Source: UBA3818 sp051881895 (lineage in GTDB: Bacteria; Bacillota; Clostridia; Oscillospirales; Ruminococcaceae). From it: a stretch of 7,858 nt of DNA. The stretch lies in NCBI GenBank assembly GCA_051881895.1, contig JBJEQT010000150.1, positions 1 through 7,858 of the forward strand. Reading direction: 5' to 3'. This document shows, piece by piece, positions 1 through 6,154 of this stretch. How positions within the stretch are numbered: the stretch's first letter is position 1; the number at the start of each line of letters is the position of its first letter. The notes beneath the pieces were generated by a model. That model was not told the origin of the DNA, searched no databases, and saw only the letters and a program-made list of their open reading frames with translations. The translations under genes were made by a program, and so were the position numbers.

Positions 1-193
1 GGCACATTGAACTTCCACTCAAAATATTCATCATGATTTATTTTTCATAGTGGTTTCCTTCTTTCTCGGAAGTTTCCGATTGTTTTGTTGTTTTCTGTGC
101 TTAGTATGACACAAGCCGGTCATAAACTGGTCACAAATAAAAAAAAGCCTGCAAAAGCAGGCTTAAAAATATCGACTAAATCATACATGTTTT
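1..193. other. AT-rich left flank, no confident gene
   Basis: No complete gene is supported here. On the minus strand an AGAAGG-like ribosome binding site (about 57-63) precedes an ATG at 48-46 that reads only five codons (MKNKS) before TGA. The stop overlaps another ATG at 34-32, whose frame (MMNILSGSSMC) stays open to the window edge. This could be the start of a leftward gene with a tiny upstream leader, but eleven codons are too few to judge. Two short palindromes lie upstream of it: TCGGAA/TTCCGA (66-79) and TATGAC/GTCATA (105-124). They may be operators or chance. A plus-strand reading frame from 85 crosses the terminator and the end of the regulator gene and has no ribosome binding site, so it is not called. 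Confidence 0.4.
139..164 (-). terminator. Rho-independent terminator of the BTAD regulator gene
   Basis: On the minus strand AAGCCTGC pairs perfectly with GCAGGCTT (8 bp, arms 164-157 and 152-145) around a TTTT loop. The last bases of the 3' arm and the flank form a run of eight T (146-139). It lies 30 bases beyond the stop codon of the leftward regulator gene, the expected place for its terminator. On the plus strand the stem is followed by only two A and then a mixed sequence, so it should act leftward. Confidence 0.9.
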
Positions 194-1441
194 TTAAAAA
201 CTCTCCTGAGGCCGTACAGGATCCATCGGCTGCAGCTTTGAATGGACACGAACGGCGATACGGGGATTTTCCCGTTTGAAGCGGCCGAGAATGCGATCCT
301 GCACCATCAGGCTGTTTTCAAAGGTGAGGGAGGAAAGCATAACCACGAACTGGGTGGGGCTAAAGCGGGCCACTACATCGTTTCGGCGCAGGCTGTGCAG
401 CAAACAGTCCTGCAGACGGTCCATGCTGTTATTGAGAAGCTTAACGCCGGGGATCTGCCCGTCCAGATCGGAAACGGTCAGCAAAAGCAGAAATACGGAT
501 TGGCCGGTCCGCTCCGCGGCTCTCGCTTCCAGGCGGTAAATGTTTTTGAACACCTCGTATTCGCAGAAGAAAGCGCCGTACGCCAGCGAAGCCTCCCGCA
601 GGTCTTCCTTGATGATCTCCAGGTCGGTTTCCACATGCTGGGCGTTCTTGATGATCTCCCGGTACAGGCTGCGCAGCCTGTCGGAAGGCTTTACCCCCAA
701 TTCCCGGTAAAACAGGTTGGTCACATGATCGTAGTGGGCCATCGCGCGCTGCTGATTTCCCAATGCGATCTGCGCCAGGATCAGCGCTTCATGGAAAGAT
801 TCCTCAAACTGGTCGATGACGATGGCCTGTTGGGCGATATCCACGATGTCCTGATGGCGGCCGGCGTCGGACAAAAGGCGTATGGCTTTGGCCACGCATT
901 TGACGTACAGGCTGTGATAATAGGTGGAGAGCGGGACGACCCATTCCTCGAAAGAAGATTTGGGCAGAAGGTCCCCCTTATAATAGGAAAGAGCTTCCAT
1001 ATATAAATCCAGCTGTTTGTCCGGCTGGCCCTCTTTTTCATCCGCCTCATGTATGAGACGTTCGAATTCCTCGATGTCCACCGTAGTGGGCAGCGCGTTA
1101 TTCCAGGAATAGGCACCGCGGCGGCACAGGATCATGTCTTTGGCATAAGGGATCCCGTGGGAAATCAAGATTGTGCGAACACGGTAGACGAGGTTTTTCA
1201 AAGCGCTGGAAGGATTATCGATCTCATCATCGTGCCAAAGCGCGTCGGCCAATTCGTCGGGAGAGATATCCCGGTGGCGGAATGAAATCAGATACTCCAG
1301 CAGATTCCACACTTGCCGGGCGCGGTTGCGGCTTTCGTCCACCTCAAATTCTCCTGCTTGCAGCCGGAATCCTCCCAGCATCGAAACGTGAACAGCGACA
1401 TCTGCTTTTTCCGCAAGAGAAAGAGCGGTTCCTTTTGACAT
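194..1441 (-). CDS. BTAD-domain transcriptional regulator with degenerate C-terminal GGDEF-like domain
   Basis: The protein has 415 residues and looks like a cytoplasmic one-component regulator. Residues 15-115 resemble the winged-helix DNA-binding domain of SARP/AfsR-type regulators (LGGFRL at 22-27, a helical segment around LADALW at 64-69, SSALKNLVYRVR at 78-89). Residues 120-265 match the bacterial transcriptional activation domain (BTAD), from VDIEEFERLI to YRELGVKPSDRLRSLYREI, an all-helical TPR-like fold. Residues 285-400 resemble a GGDEF domain: RRNDVVARF (352-360) sits where the conserved RxxDxxxR segment precedes the active loop, but the loop is SPTQF (361-365) instead of GGDEF, so cyclase activity is not expected. 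The ATG has an AAAGGAGGG site 7 bases upstream. The gene is divergent from the sortase-pilus operon, which makes it the obvious candidate regulator of it. Ligand and targets cannot be read from sequence. No signal peptide or membrane segment is seen. Confidence 0.88.
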   Translation of the reverse strand: MSKGTALSLAEKADVAVHVSMLGGFRLQAGEFEVDESRNRARQVWNLLEYLISFRHRDISPDELADALWHDDEIDNPSSALKNLVYRVRTILISHGIPYAKDMILCRRGAYSWNNALPTTVDIEEFERLIHEADEKEGQPDKQLDLYMEALSYYKGDLLPKSSFEEWVVPLSTYYHSLYVKCVAKAIRLLSDAGRHQDIVDIAQQAIVIDQFEESFHEALILAQIALGNQQRAMAHYDHVTNLFYRELGVKPSDRLRSLYREIIKNAQHVETDLEIIKEDLREASLAYGAFFCEYEVFKNIYRLEARAAERTGQSVFLLLLTVSDLDGQIPGVKLLNNSMDRLQDCLLHSLRRNDVVARFSPTQFVVMLSSLTFENSLMVQDRILGRFKRENPRIAVRVHSKLQPMDPVRPQESF

Positions 1442-1448
1442 TGCGATA

Positions 1449-1505
1449 CCCTCCTTTCGCCAATATACTATATTATAATATACCAGCTTTCTTTCAAAAT
1501 TTCAA
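1449..1505 (-). promoter_or_regulatory. Promoter and ribosome binding site of the BTAD regulator
   Basis: On the minus strand TTGAAA (1505-1500) is followed after exactly 17 bases by TATATT (1482-1477). The TGG immediately upstream of the -10 (1485-1483) makes it an extended -10. This is a good sigma-A-type promoter. The neighbouring AT stretch holds overlapping alternatives such as TATAAT (1477-1472) and TATAGT, so the exact start of transcription is uncertain. The ribosome binding site AAAGGAGGG (1457-1449) lies 7 bases before the ATG. Confidence 0.7.
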
Positions 1506-1534
1506 ATAAAAACACAAATAAAATGTAAAAAGTT

Positions 1535-1554
1535 GGAACCCTAAAACGGGTTTC
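1535..1554. repeat. Short inverted repeat in the divergent promoter region
   Basis: GGAACCC (1535-1541) faces GGGTTTC (1548-1554) across a six-base loop; six of the seven pairs are Watson-Crick and one is G-T. No T run follows on the plus strand. On the minus strand a short T5 lies a few bases beyond, so a weak terminator is possible but has no gene to serve. It lies between the two divergent promoters, where a shared operator would be expected. Function is inferred from position only. Confidence 0.35.
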
Positions 1555-1588
1555 TATCAATCTCTCAAAAACGGCGAACAGAAACTTC

Positions 1589-1660
1589 TTTTCTTTTGAA
1601 AAAAAATCGTTTATAATACCATCAGATTGAATTTTTTGCAGTTTTATGCTGCTTTGGGGG
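1589..1660 (+). promoter_or_regulatory. Probable promoter and ribosome binding site of the sortase-pilus operon
   Basis: A perfect TATAAT (1612-1617) lies about 50 bases upstream of the sortase start. The -35 at the usual 17-base spacing is only TTTTCT (1589-1594), a weak match; a better TTGAAA (1596-1601) is just 10 bases away and too close. A strong -10 with a poor -35 fits a promoter that needs an activator, consistent with the divergent BTAD gene, but this is inference. GGGGG (1656-1660), 8 bases before ATG 1669, is the likely ribosome binding site. I saw no cyclic-di-GMP riboswitch signature in the roughly 45-base leader. Confidence 0.6.
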
Positions 1661-1668
1661 TAAAGTTT

Positions 1669-2397
1669 ATGGAAAGCAATCAGCCGCGGGAAAACCGCAG
1701 ATTGACCCGCCGCCAGGTGGTTTCTCTCATTTTTGCCGCAGTGGGGCTGATTTTGCTGATGACGGGCCTTTGGATGATGCGCAGCCCGGAAGAAGAGCCC
1801 GTGCGGGAAGTGGGGGTGGAGCTATCGTCGCTTTCTGTTGCCGAAGAAGAGGAAAAATGGAGCGTCAGCCAGGTCCGGCAGGATTATCCGGTGGGAAAAC
1901 TGGTGGTCACTACGGACCGGGAAGAGTATGAAAACGGAAGTATGCGTCTGGTGATCCCGGCGCTGAATCAGGACGTGCCGGTCCAGAGCAGCGCGGATAC
2001 ACAGGCACTGCGGTCCGGCCCCGGATTATATGAATATGCTCAGCTGCCCGCGCCGGATACCAATGCCAATGTGAGCATTGCCGGACACCGGGATATTGAG
2101 GGCGCGGAATTTTATTATATCGATACGCTGACGGACGGGGACCTGATGTATCTGGTCTATGAGGAAAAGGTCTATGTTTACCTGTATGAGTCGACCCAAA
2201 TCATCCAGGCGGACGATTGGACCCCCATCGCCTGCAGGGAATACCCTTGCCTGACCCTGACCTCCTGCGACCCCATCGGCACCTATATCAACCGCATTGT
2301 CGTAACCGCGCGGCTGGTCGATGTTTGGGAATCGGGCGATCAGTTGGTGTTCGCGGCAAGGATGGATGCGGATGCTTCCGCATCCCAGGCTGAATAG
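1669..2397 (+). CDS. Sortase family transpeptidase, membrane anchored
   Basis: The 242-residue protein is a cysteine transpeptidase of the sortase fold, a family that cleaves surface-protein sorting signals and links them to peptidoglycan or to other proteins outside the membrane. A basic N-terminus (RENRRLTRR) leads into one membrane helix (about 17-36), an acidic linker, and the catalytic domain from about 90. The triad is visible: His140 in SIAGHRD, Cys200 in LTLTSCDP and Arg209 in NRIVVTARL. The TLTSC motif and compact size suggest a class D/E-like housekeeping or specialised sortase, but the class cannot be fixed by eye. ATG 1669 is preferred over an in-frame TTG at 1627 because the G-rich ribosome binding site lies 8 bases before it. 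It is the first gene of the operon, 41 bases ahead of the transglutaminase-like gene. No LPXTG-type substrate with a hydrophobic, basic tail is encoded in the window, so its target is unknown. Confidence 0.9.
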   Translation: MESNQPRENRRLTRRQVVSLIFAAVGLILLMTGLWMMRSPEEEPVREVGVELSSLSVAEEEEKWSVSQVRQDYPVGKLVVTTDREEYENGSMRLVIPALNQDVPVQSSADTQALRSGPGLYEYAQLPAPDTNANVSIAGHRDIEGAEFYYIDTLTDGDLMYLVYEEKVYVYLYESTQIIQADDWTPIACREYPCLTLTSCDPIGTYINRIVVTARLVDVWESGDQLVFAARMDADASASQAE

Positions 2398-2438
2398 AAG
2401 GTGTTTTGCCGAATCGGATGAAAAGAGGTGAGGAAAAG

Positions 2439-3644
2439 GTGCCAAAACGCACATGCCGCTGTTTGGCGGCAATGGCTTTGTGCGGTCTGTTGTTGACGTT
2501 CTGCGGCTGCTCAGATGAGGATTTTTCTTCTTCGACGGCGGACGCTTCCGGTTCTTTTTCGCCGGAAGAATCATCCCAGGTGCTTGTCAGCGGATATGAA
2601 ACCTTTTCTTCCGAACAAAGCGAAGCGGAAGAATCCTCCCATGAAGAAGCGCAGGAAAGCCAGCTGCAGCAGGATCCGGCGTCCTCTTCCGCATCAGAAT
2701 CGGAGTCGGAATCGTCGTCTGCGTCGGAATCTTCCCAGCCGGCAGAAGAGGCTTCCCAGTCTTCAGCGGCGCCTTCCCAGTCCGGAACGGAAGAACAGCA
2801 GCCTTCAACACCGAAGCCGCAGGAATCTGCCGGGACTTATACGGTGCTGACACCGGTAGCCTCCGGAACGGTGGTTTATTCCGGCGGCGGCGCCCAGATC
2901 GACGCGTCCAATACCTCCGAGGGGTATGTGATGATCAAATACAGCGGCGGGGTATCCAAAATCCGGGTGCAGATCACCCGCGACGGCGGCAGCACCTATA
3001 CATACGCGCTCAACAACAGCGGTTCTTATGAGGTGTTTCCTCTTTCTCAGGGGAGTGGCGGATACAGCATCAACGTATATGAAAACGTGTCCGGCAACCA
3101 GTATGCCCTGGCGCTGGGACAATATATCAGCGTAAGTTTGCGCAACAGCTTTTTGCCGTTTTTGTACCCCAACCAGTATGTGAATTTTTACAGCGGCAGC
3201 CAAACAGTGGCAAAAGGCGCCCGGCTGGCCAGTACCGCCACCAGCGATCTGGAAGTGGTGGAAAATATTTATAACTATGTGATCCACAATATTTCCTACG
3301 ATTTCAACAAGGCCGCCAATGTTTCCTTCGGCTATCTGCCCAACGTGGACAGCATTTTAAACAGCGGCATGGGCATTTGCTTCGACTACGCGGCGGTGAT
3401 GGCCACCATGCTTCGGACGCAAAACATTCCCACCAAGCTGGTGGTAGGATACGCGGGCAACATCTATCACGCCTGGATCAGCACCTATATCACCGATGTG
3501 GGATGGGTCAACGGCATTATTTATTTTGACGGGCAGTCATGGAAGCGCATGGATCCGACCTTTGCCTCCAGCGGCAATGAAAGCGGCGATATCATGAGCT
3601 ATATCGGCAACGGAAGCAATTACAACGCGATGTATGTGTATTAA
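2439..3644 (+). CDS. Transglutaminase-like surface lipoprotein with Ser/Glu-rich stalk
   Basis: The 401-residue exported protein begins with a basic and hydrophobic signal sequence ending in LLLTFCGC. Cys24 is the likely lipidated residue, although the lipobox is imperfect (F at -3, C at -2, G at -1). Residues 28-130 are low complexity, rich in Ser, Glu and Gln, as expected for a stalk crossing the wall. Residues 133-235 look like a beta-rich domain. Residues 270-378 form a transglutaminase-like core with a Cys-His-Asp triad: Cys314 (GMGICFDYAAV), His344 (YHAWIS) and Asp372 (RMDPTF). This fold in bacteria includes peptidases, amidases and acyl-transferring enzymes, so the reaction is open. 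GTG 2439 is preferred because AGGTGAGG ends 5 bases before it; ATG 2418, in frame, would add seven residues and lacks a well-spaced site. It lies 41 bases after the sortase and 31 before the platform gene. Confidence 0.85.
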   Translation: MPKRTCRCLAAMALCGLLLTFCGCSDEDFSSSTADASGSFSPEESSQVLVSGYETFSSEQSEAEESSHEEAQESQLQQDPASSSASESESESSSASESSQPAEEASQSSAAPSQSGTEEQQPSTPKPQESAGTYTVLTPVASGTVVYSGGGAQIDASNTSEGYVMIKYSGGVSKIRVQITRDGGSTYTYALNNSGSYEVFPLSQGSGGYSINVYENVSGNQYALALGQYISVSLRNSFLPFLYPNQYVNFYSGSQTVAKGARLASTATSDLEVVENIYNYVIHNISYDFNKAANVSFGYLPNVDSILNSGMGICFDYAAVMATMLRTQNIPTKLVVGYAGNIYHAWISTYITDVGWVNGIIYFDGQSWKRMDPTFASSGNESGDIMSYIGNGSNYNAMYVY

Positions 3645-3675
3645 AGAGCATTAACTTTGTGTGAGGAGTGACAAA

Positions 3676-4734
3676 ATGGCCGCGAAAGATTCTACCAGAG
3701 GCACCCTTTCCGCCAGCGAACTTTCTGCGTTTTGCGCGCAGCTGGCTTTGATCACCAAGGCGGGCATCCCGGCGCAGGAAGGAATCTCGATTATGATGGA
3801 AGACGCCGGAGACGCCAGAACCCGGGAACTGCTGCAGTCGGTGCTGGACAAATTGGAGGAAGGAGAGCCGCTGCACAGCGGTTTGGCGCAGACCGGATGC
3901 TTCCCCAAATACATGCTGGATATGATCGGCATCGGCGAACAGTCCGGGCGGCTGGATGAGGTGTTGGATTCTCTGACCGCTTATTATGAGCGGAGCCAGT
4001 CCATCAGCCGCAGCGTGAAAAGCGCTGTGACCTATCCGCTGGTCATGATCGCCATTATGGTTGTCGTCATTGGGATCCTGATCGGCAGCGTTCTGCCGGT
4101 CTTCAATCAGGTGTTCCAGCAGCTGGGCAGTGAGATGTCCGCTTTCGCCTTAGGTATCATGCGATTTGGAGAGGGTCTGAGCCGGTATTCGGCGGTTATC
4201 ATCGGCGTTATTCTGGGCCTGGCGGCGGCATGGCTGATTTTGCGCCGGACTGCGGGAGGACGGTCGTTTTTATCCCGTTTCTACGGCAGCTTTTTCGCGA
4301 CCCGCCGTATCGCGGCGAAGGTGGCGGCAGGCCGTTTTGCCTCTGCCATGTCGATGATGCTGTCCAGTGGATTGGATGTGGACCAGTCTTTGGATATGGC
4401 GGCCAATTTGGTCGATGATATCAAGACCCAGGAAAAGATCAGCCGGATGAAACAGCAGATGGCCGAAGGCGCTTCTTTTGCAGAAGCGCTGTTGGAAACC
4501 CAGTTGTTTTCCGGCGTTTATGCCCGGATGATCACGGTGGGCTTTAAAACCGGTTCGGCAGATGCGGTGATGAAAAAAATCGCCGATCGGTACGAAGAGG
4601 AGATCGATGAGACCATCAGCAAGCTGCTGGGCGTGCTGGAGCCGACGCTGGTGGCGGTTTTGTCCGTTATCGTCGGGATGATCTTGCTCTCGGTCATGCT
4701 CCCGCTGATGGGAATCATGAGCAGTATCGGCTAA
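3676..4734 (+). CDS. pilC: Type IV pilus / type II secretion platform protein, PilC/GspF family
   Basis: The 352-residue polytopic protein is the cytoplasmic-membrane platform on which the assembly and retraction ATPases act in type IV filament machines. It contains two copies of the GspF (T2SSF) domain, about 15-140 and 218-345. They share the internal signature GEQSGRLDEVL (87-97) and GFKTGSADAVM (289-299). Three membrane segments are evident, near 117-143, 171-190 and 320-346, the usual arrangement. It is somewhat shorter than the roughly 400 residues of proteobacterial PilC, mainly because the N-terminal cytoplasmic extension is short. ATG 3676 is chosen because GAGGAG (3663-3668) lies 7 bases upstream; an in-frame GTG at 3661 lies before that site. 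No terminator separates it from the lipoprotein gene, so it is probably cotranscribed. The symbol is by family; gspF would be equally apt. Confidence 0.93.
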   Translation: MAAKDSTRGTLSASELSAFCAQLALITKAGIPAQEGISIMMEDAGDARTRELLQSVLDKLEEGEPLHSGLAQTGCFPKYMLDMIGIGEQSGRLDEVLDSLTAYYERSQSISRSVKSAVTYPLVMIAIMVVVIGILIGSVLPVFNQVFQQLGSEMSAFALGIMRFGEGLSRYSAVIIGVILGLAAAWLILRRTAGGRSFLSRFYGSFFATRRIAAKVAAGRFASAMSMMLSSGLDVDQSLDMAANLVDDIKTQEKISRMKQQMAEGASFAEALLETQLFSGVYARMITVGFKTGSADAVMKKIADRYEEEIDETISKLLGVLEPTLVAVLSVIVGMILLSVMLPLMGIMSSIG

Positions 4735-4764
4735 CGTTAAAAAAACGAAAGAAAGGAGCCAGCC

Positions 4765-5115
4765 ATGAGCCGGTATTTTAAACAGAAAAAAGAACATGTT
4801 CTGTTAAAGGACTTATTTTTGCCGCTGGCGTCATTTCTTTTGATCGTCGTTTTGTTTTTCTGCGGTGTTCAAAGCGTTTCCCAAACAGCGCGGGAAGAGC
4901 AGCTGCGTTCGGCACAGCAGGCGGTGCGCCGCGCGGCGGTGCAGTGCTATGCCATCGAGGGCCGCTATCCGTCCAGCGTGGCGTATCTCAAAGAAAATTA
5001 TGGCCTCGCAGTAGATGAGGAGAAATATGTCATCCATTACCAAAACATGGGCGATAATTTGCTGCCGGAGATCGCGGTGTTTTTGATAGAAGACGGCCTT
5101 GATGGGCAGCAATAA
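4765..5115 (+). CDS. Single-pass pseudopilin-like protein (GspG-like), no prepilin motif
   Basis: The 116-residue protein has a basic N-terminus, one hydrophobic helix (about 17-36) that runs into an amphipathic helix (40-65), and then CYAIEGRYPSSVAYLKENYG (61-80). The pattern of a long helix followed by Y-x-x-x-x-G-x-Y-P-x-x-x-x-x-L is typical of GspG-type pseudopilins and related major pilins. However, the N-terminus (KDLFLPLASFLL) has no Gly cleavage site and no Glu at mature position 5, so prepilin peptidase processing is not predicted. It immediately follows the platform gene, the position of gspG in type II secretion operons. AAAGGAG lies 6 bases before the ATG. The assignment rests on fold-like features and gene order. 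It could be a minor or membrane-retained subunit that primes assembly. Confidence 0.65.
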   Translation: MSRYFKQKKEHVLLKDLFLPLASFLLIVVLFFCGVQSVSQTAREEQLRSAQQAVRRAAVQCYAIEGRYPSSVAYLKENYGLAVDEEKYVIHYQNMGDNLLPEIAVFLIEDGLDGQQ

Positions 5116-5145
5116 GGAAAACAACAGGGAAAGGAGATGGCAGGG

Positions 5146-5631
5146 TTGAAGCAGTTTGGCATACAGAAAGGACATGTGGTGGATTTTTTGTTCACGCTGG
5201 CGCTTTTCTGCGTGTTTGCCGCTTCCGCGCTGATGGTCGTGATCATCGGCGCCAATGTGTACCGGCAGACAGTTGACAGCATGAACGGCAACTACGACAG
5301 CCGCACCTCCCTGACCTACCTGACCGAAAAAATCCGCCAGAACGATGCGGCGGATGCGGTAAAAATCAGCAGTGTGGGAGACAGTCCCGCCCTGGTTTTG
5401 TCACAGCAGGCCGGCGGGCAGACTTATGAAACCTGGATTTATGTGTATGACGGCTATCTGCGGGAAGTTTTTGTGGCGCAGGGCGTACCGGTCAAGCCGA
5501 CTGACGGACAGCCGATTAAAGAGCAGCAGGAATTGCTTATCGAGCAGGAGGGACCGGTGCTGACGCTGACCGCTGCGGGGCCAGACGGCGAAATACGCCG
5601 GGAAACGGTTTTCCTGCGGTGCGGAGAATGA
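5146..5631 (+). CDS. Pilin-like membrane protein, probably DUF4860 family
   Basis: The 161-residue protein has one N-terminal membrane helix (about 12-36) followed by a predicted helix containing ANVYRQTVDSM and then YDSRTSLTYLTEKIRQND (50-67). The rest is beta-rich (AVKISSV, ALVLSQQ, TYETWIYVYDGYLREVF). I recognise this pattern tentatively as DUF4860, a family of unknown function in Clostridia; a profile search would confirm it. The N-terminus reads QKG-HVVDFLFTL, with a Gly before the hydrophobic stretch and an acidic residue four positions later, like a degenerate prepilin motif (D4 instead of E5). The start is set at TTG 5146: GGAG (5133-5136) is 9 bases before it, whereas the in-frame ATG 5137 directly abuts that site and could hardly use it. 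It sits third in the filament block, where a GspH/I-like subunit would be. Confidence 0.75.
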   Translation: MKQFGIQKGHVVDFLFTLALFCVFAASALMVVIIGANVYRQTVDSMNGNYDSRTSLTYLTEKIRQNDAADAVKISSVGDSPALVLSQQAGGQTYETWIYVYDGYLREVFVAQGVPVKPTDGQPIKEQQELLIEQEGPVLTLTAAGPDGEIRRETVFLRCGE

Positions 5632-5650
5632 GGGGAAGGAGGCGCGAATC

Positions 5651-6118
5651 ATGGCAGTGAACAGAACGTCCCGTTCCGGCCTTTTTTTGCTGGAACTGAT
5701 CATCGCGATCCTTTTTTTCGCAGTAACCAGCGCTGTGTGCGCAAATTTATTTGTGCAGGCGCACCTGACCAGCGCAGAAAGCAGTAAACTGACTTCGGCC
5801 GCCAGGGAGGTCCAGTCCGCGGTGGAACTGGTCAAAGCGGCGGATGGGGACCTGGAAAAGCTGGCGGTCCAGCTGGATGCGACTGCGTCTCCCGGAAGGC
5901 TGGATATTGGCTTTGACAATGACTGGAACCGCACCGATGCGCAAAGCGCGGTTTATACCGTAACGGTGCTTTGCGGCGGACAGTGCCTGCAGCTGCCGGA
6001 TGGCGGAGAAATTACCCCGGAAAAAGCCGATCGGGCAGATTATTTCTCGGCGGCAGTTGTGGCCTGGGATGAAAAAGGAGAGATTTTACAGGTTCCGGTG
6101 GAAAAATATCTGGGATAG
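5651..6118 (+). CDS. Type IV prepilin-like protein with canonical G/E5 motif
   Basis: The 155-residue protein is the only pilin-like protein here with a textbook class III signal. A short basic leader (MAVNRTSRSG) is followed by LFLLELIIAILFFAV, placing the prepilin peptidase cut after Gly10 and the conserved Glu at mature position 5 (Glu15). The hydrophobic helix extends to about residue 36 and continues as an amphipathic helix (LTSAAREVQSAVELVKAA). The C-terminal half is short and beta-like (YTVTVLCGGQCLQL) with two nearby cysteines (108, 112). It is probably a minor pilin of the GspI/GspJ kind, though a structural role as main subunit cannot be excluded. AAGGAGG lies 8 bases before the ATG, and the gene follows its neighbour by 19 bases. 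Confidence 0.85.
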   Translation: MAVNRTSRSGLFLLELIIAILFFAVTSAVCANLFVQAHLTSAESSKLTSAAREVQSAVELVKAADGDLEKLAVQLDATASPGRLDIGFDNDWNRTDAQSAVYTVTVLCGGQCLQLPDGGEITPEKADRADYFSAAVVAWDEKGEILQVPVEKYLG

Positions 6119-6154
6119 GCGCGACGGCATAAAATCAAGAAAGGGTGTGCAGCC

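Noticed and set aside
242..1006. Plus-strand 254-codon open frame opposite the BTAD regulator
   Set aside because: It lies wholly inside the regulator gene on the other strand, shows no domain pattern, and has no ribosome binding site; the regulator has a clear domain architecture, promoter and terminator.
1506..1668. Cyclic-di-GMP riboswitch in the operon leader
   Set aside because: This was looked for because such switches control clostridial pili, but the conserved GEMM-type core sequences are not visible and the predicted leader is only about 45 bases.
2805..3287. Minus-strand 160-codon open frame within the transglutaminase-like gene
   Set aside because: Antisense shadow: no recognisable motif, while the plus-strand frame has a signal sequence and a complete catalytic triad.
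3645..3675. Possible transcription boundary between the surface-enzyme genes and the pilus genes
   Set aside because: The 31-base gap contains no hairpin with a T run and no convincing promoter, so it is treated as an intra-operon junction.
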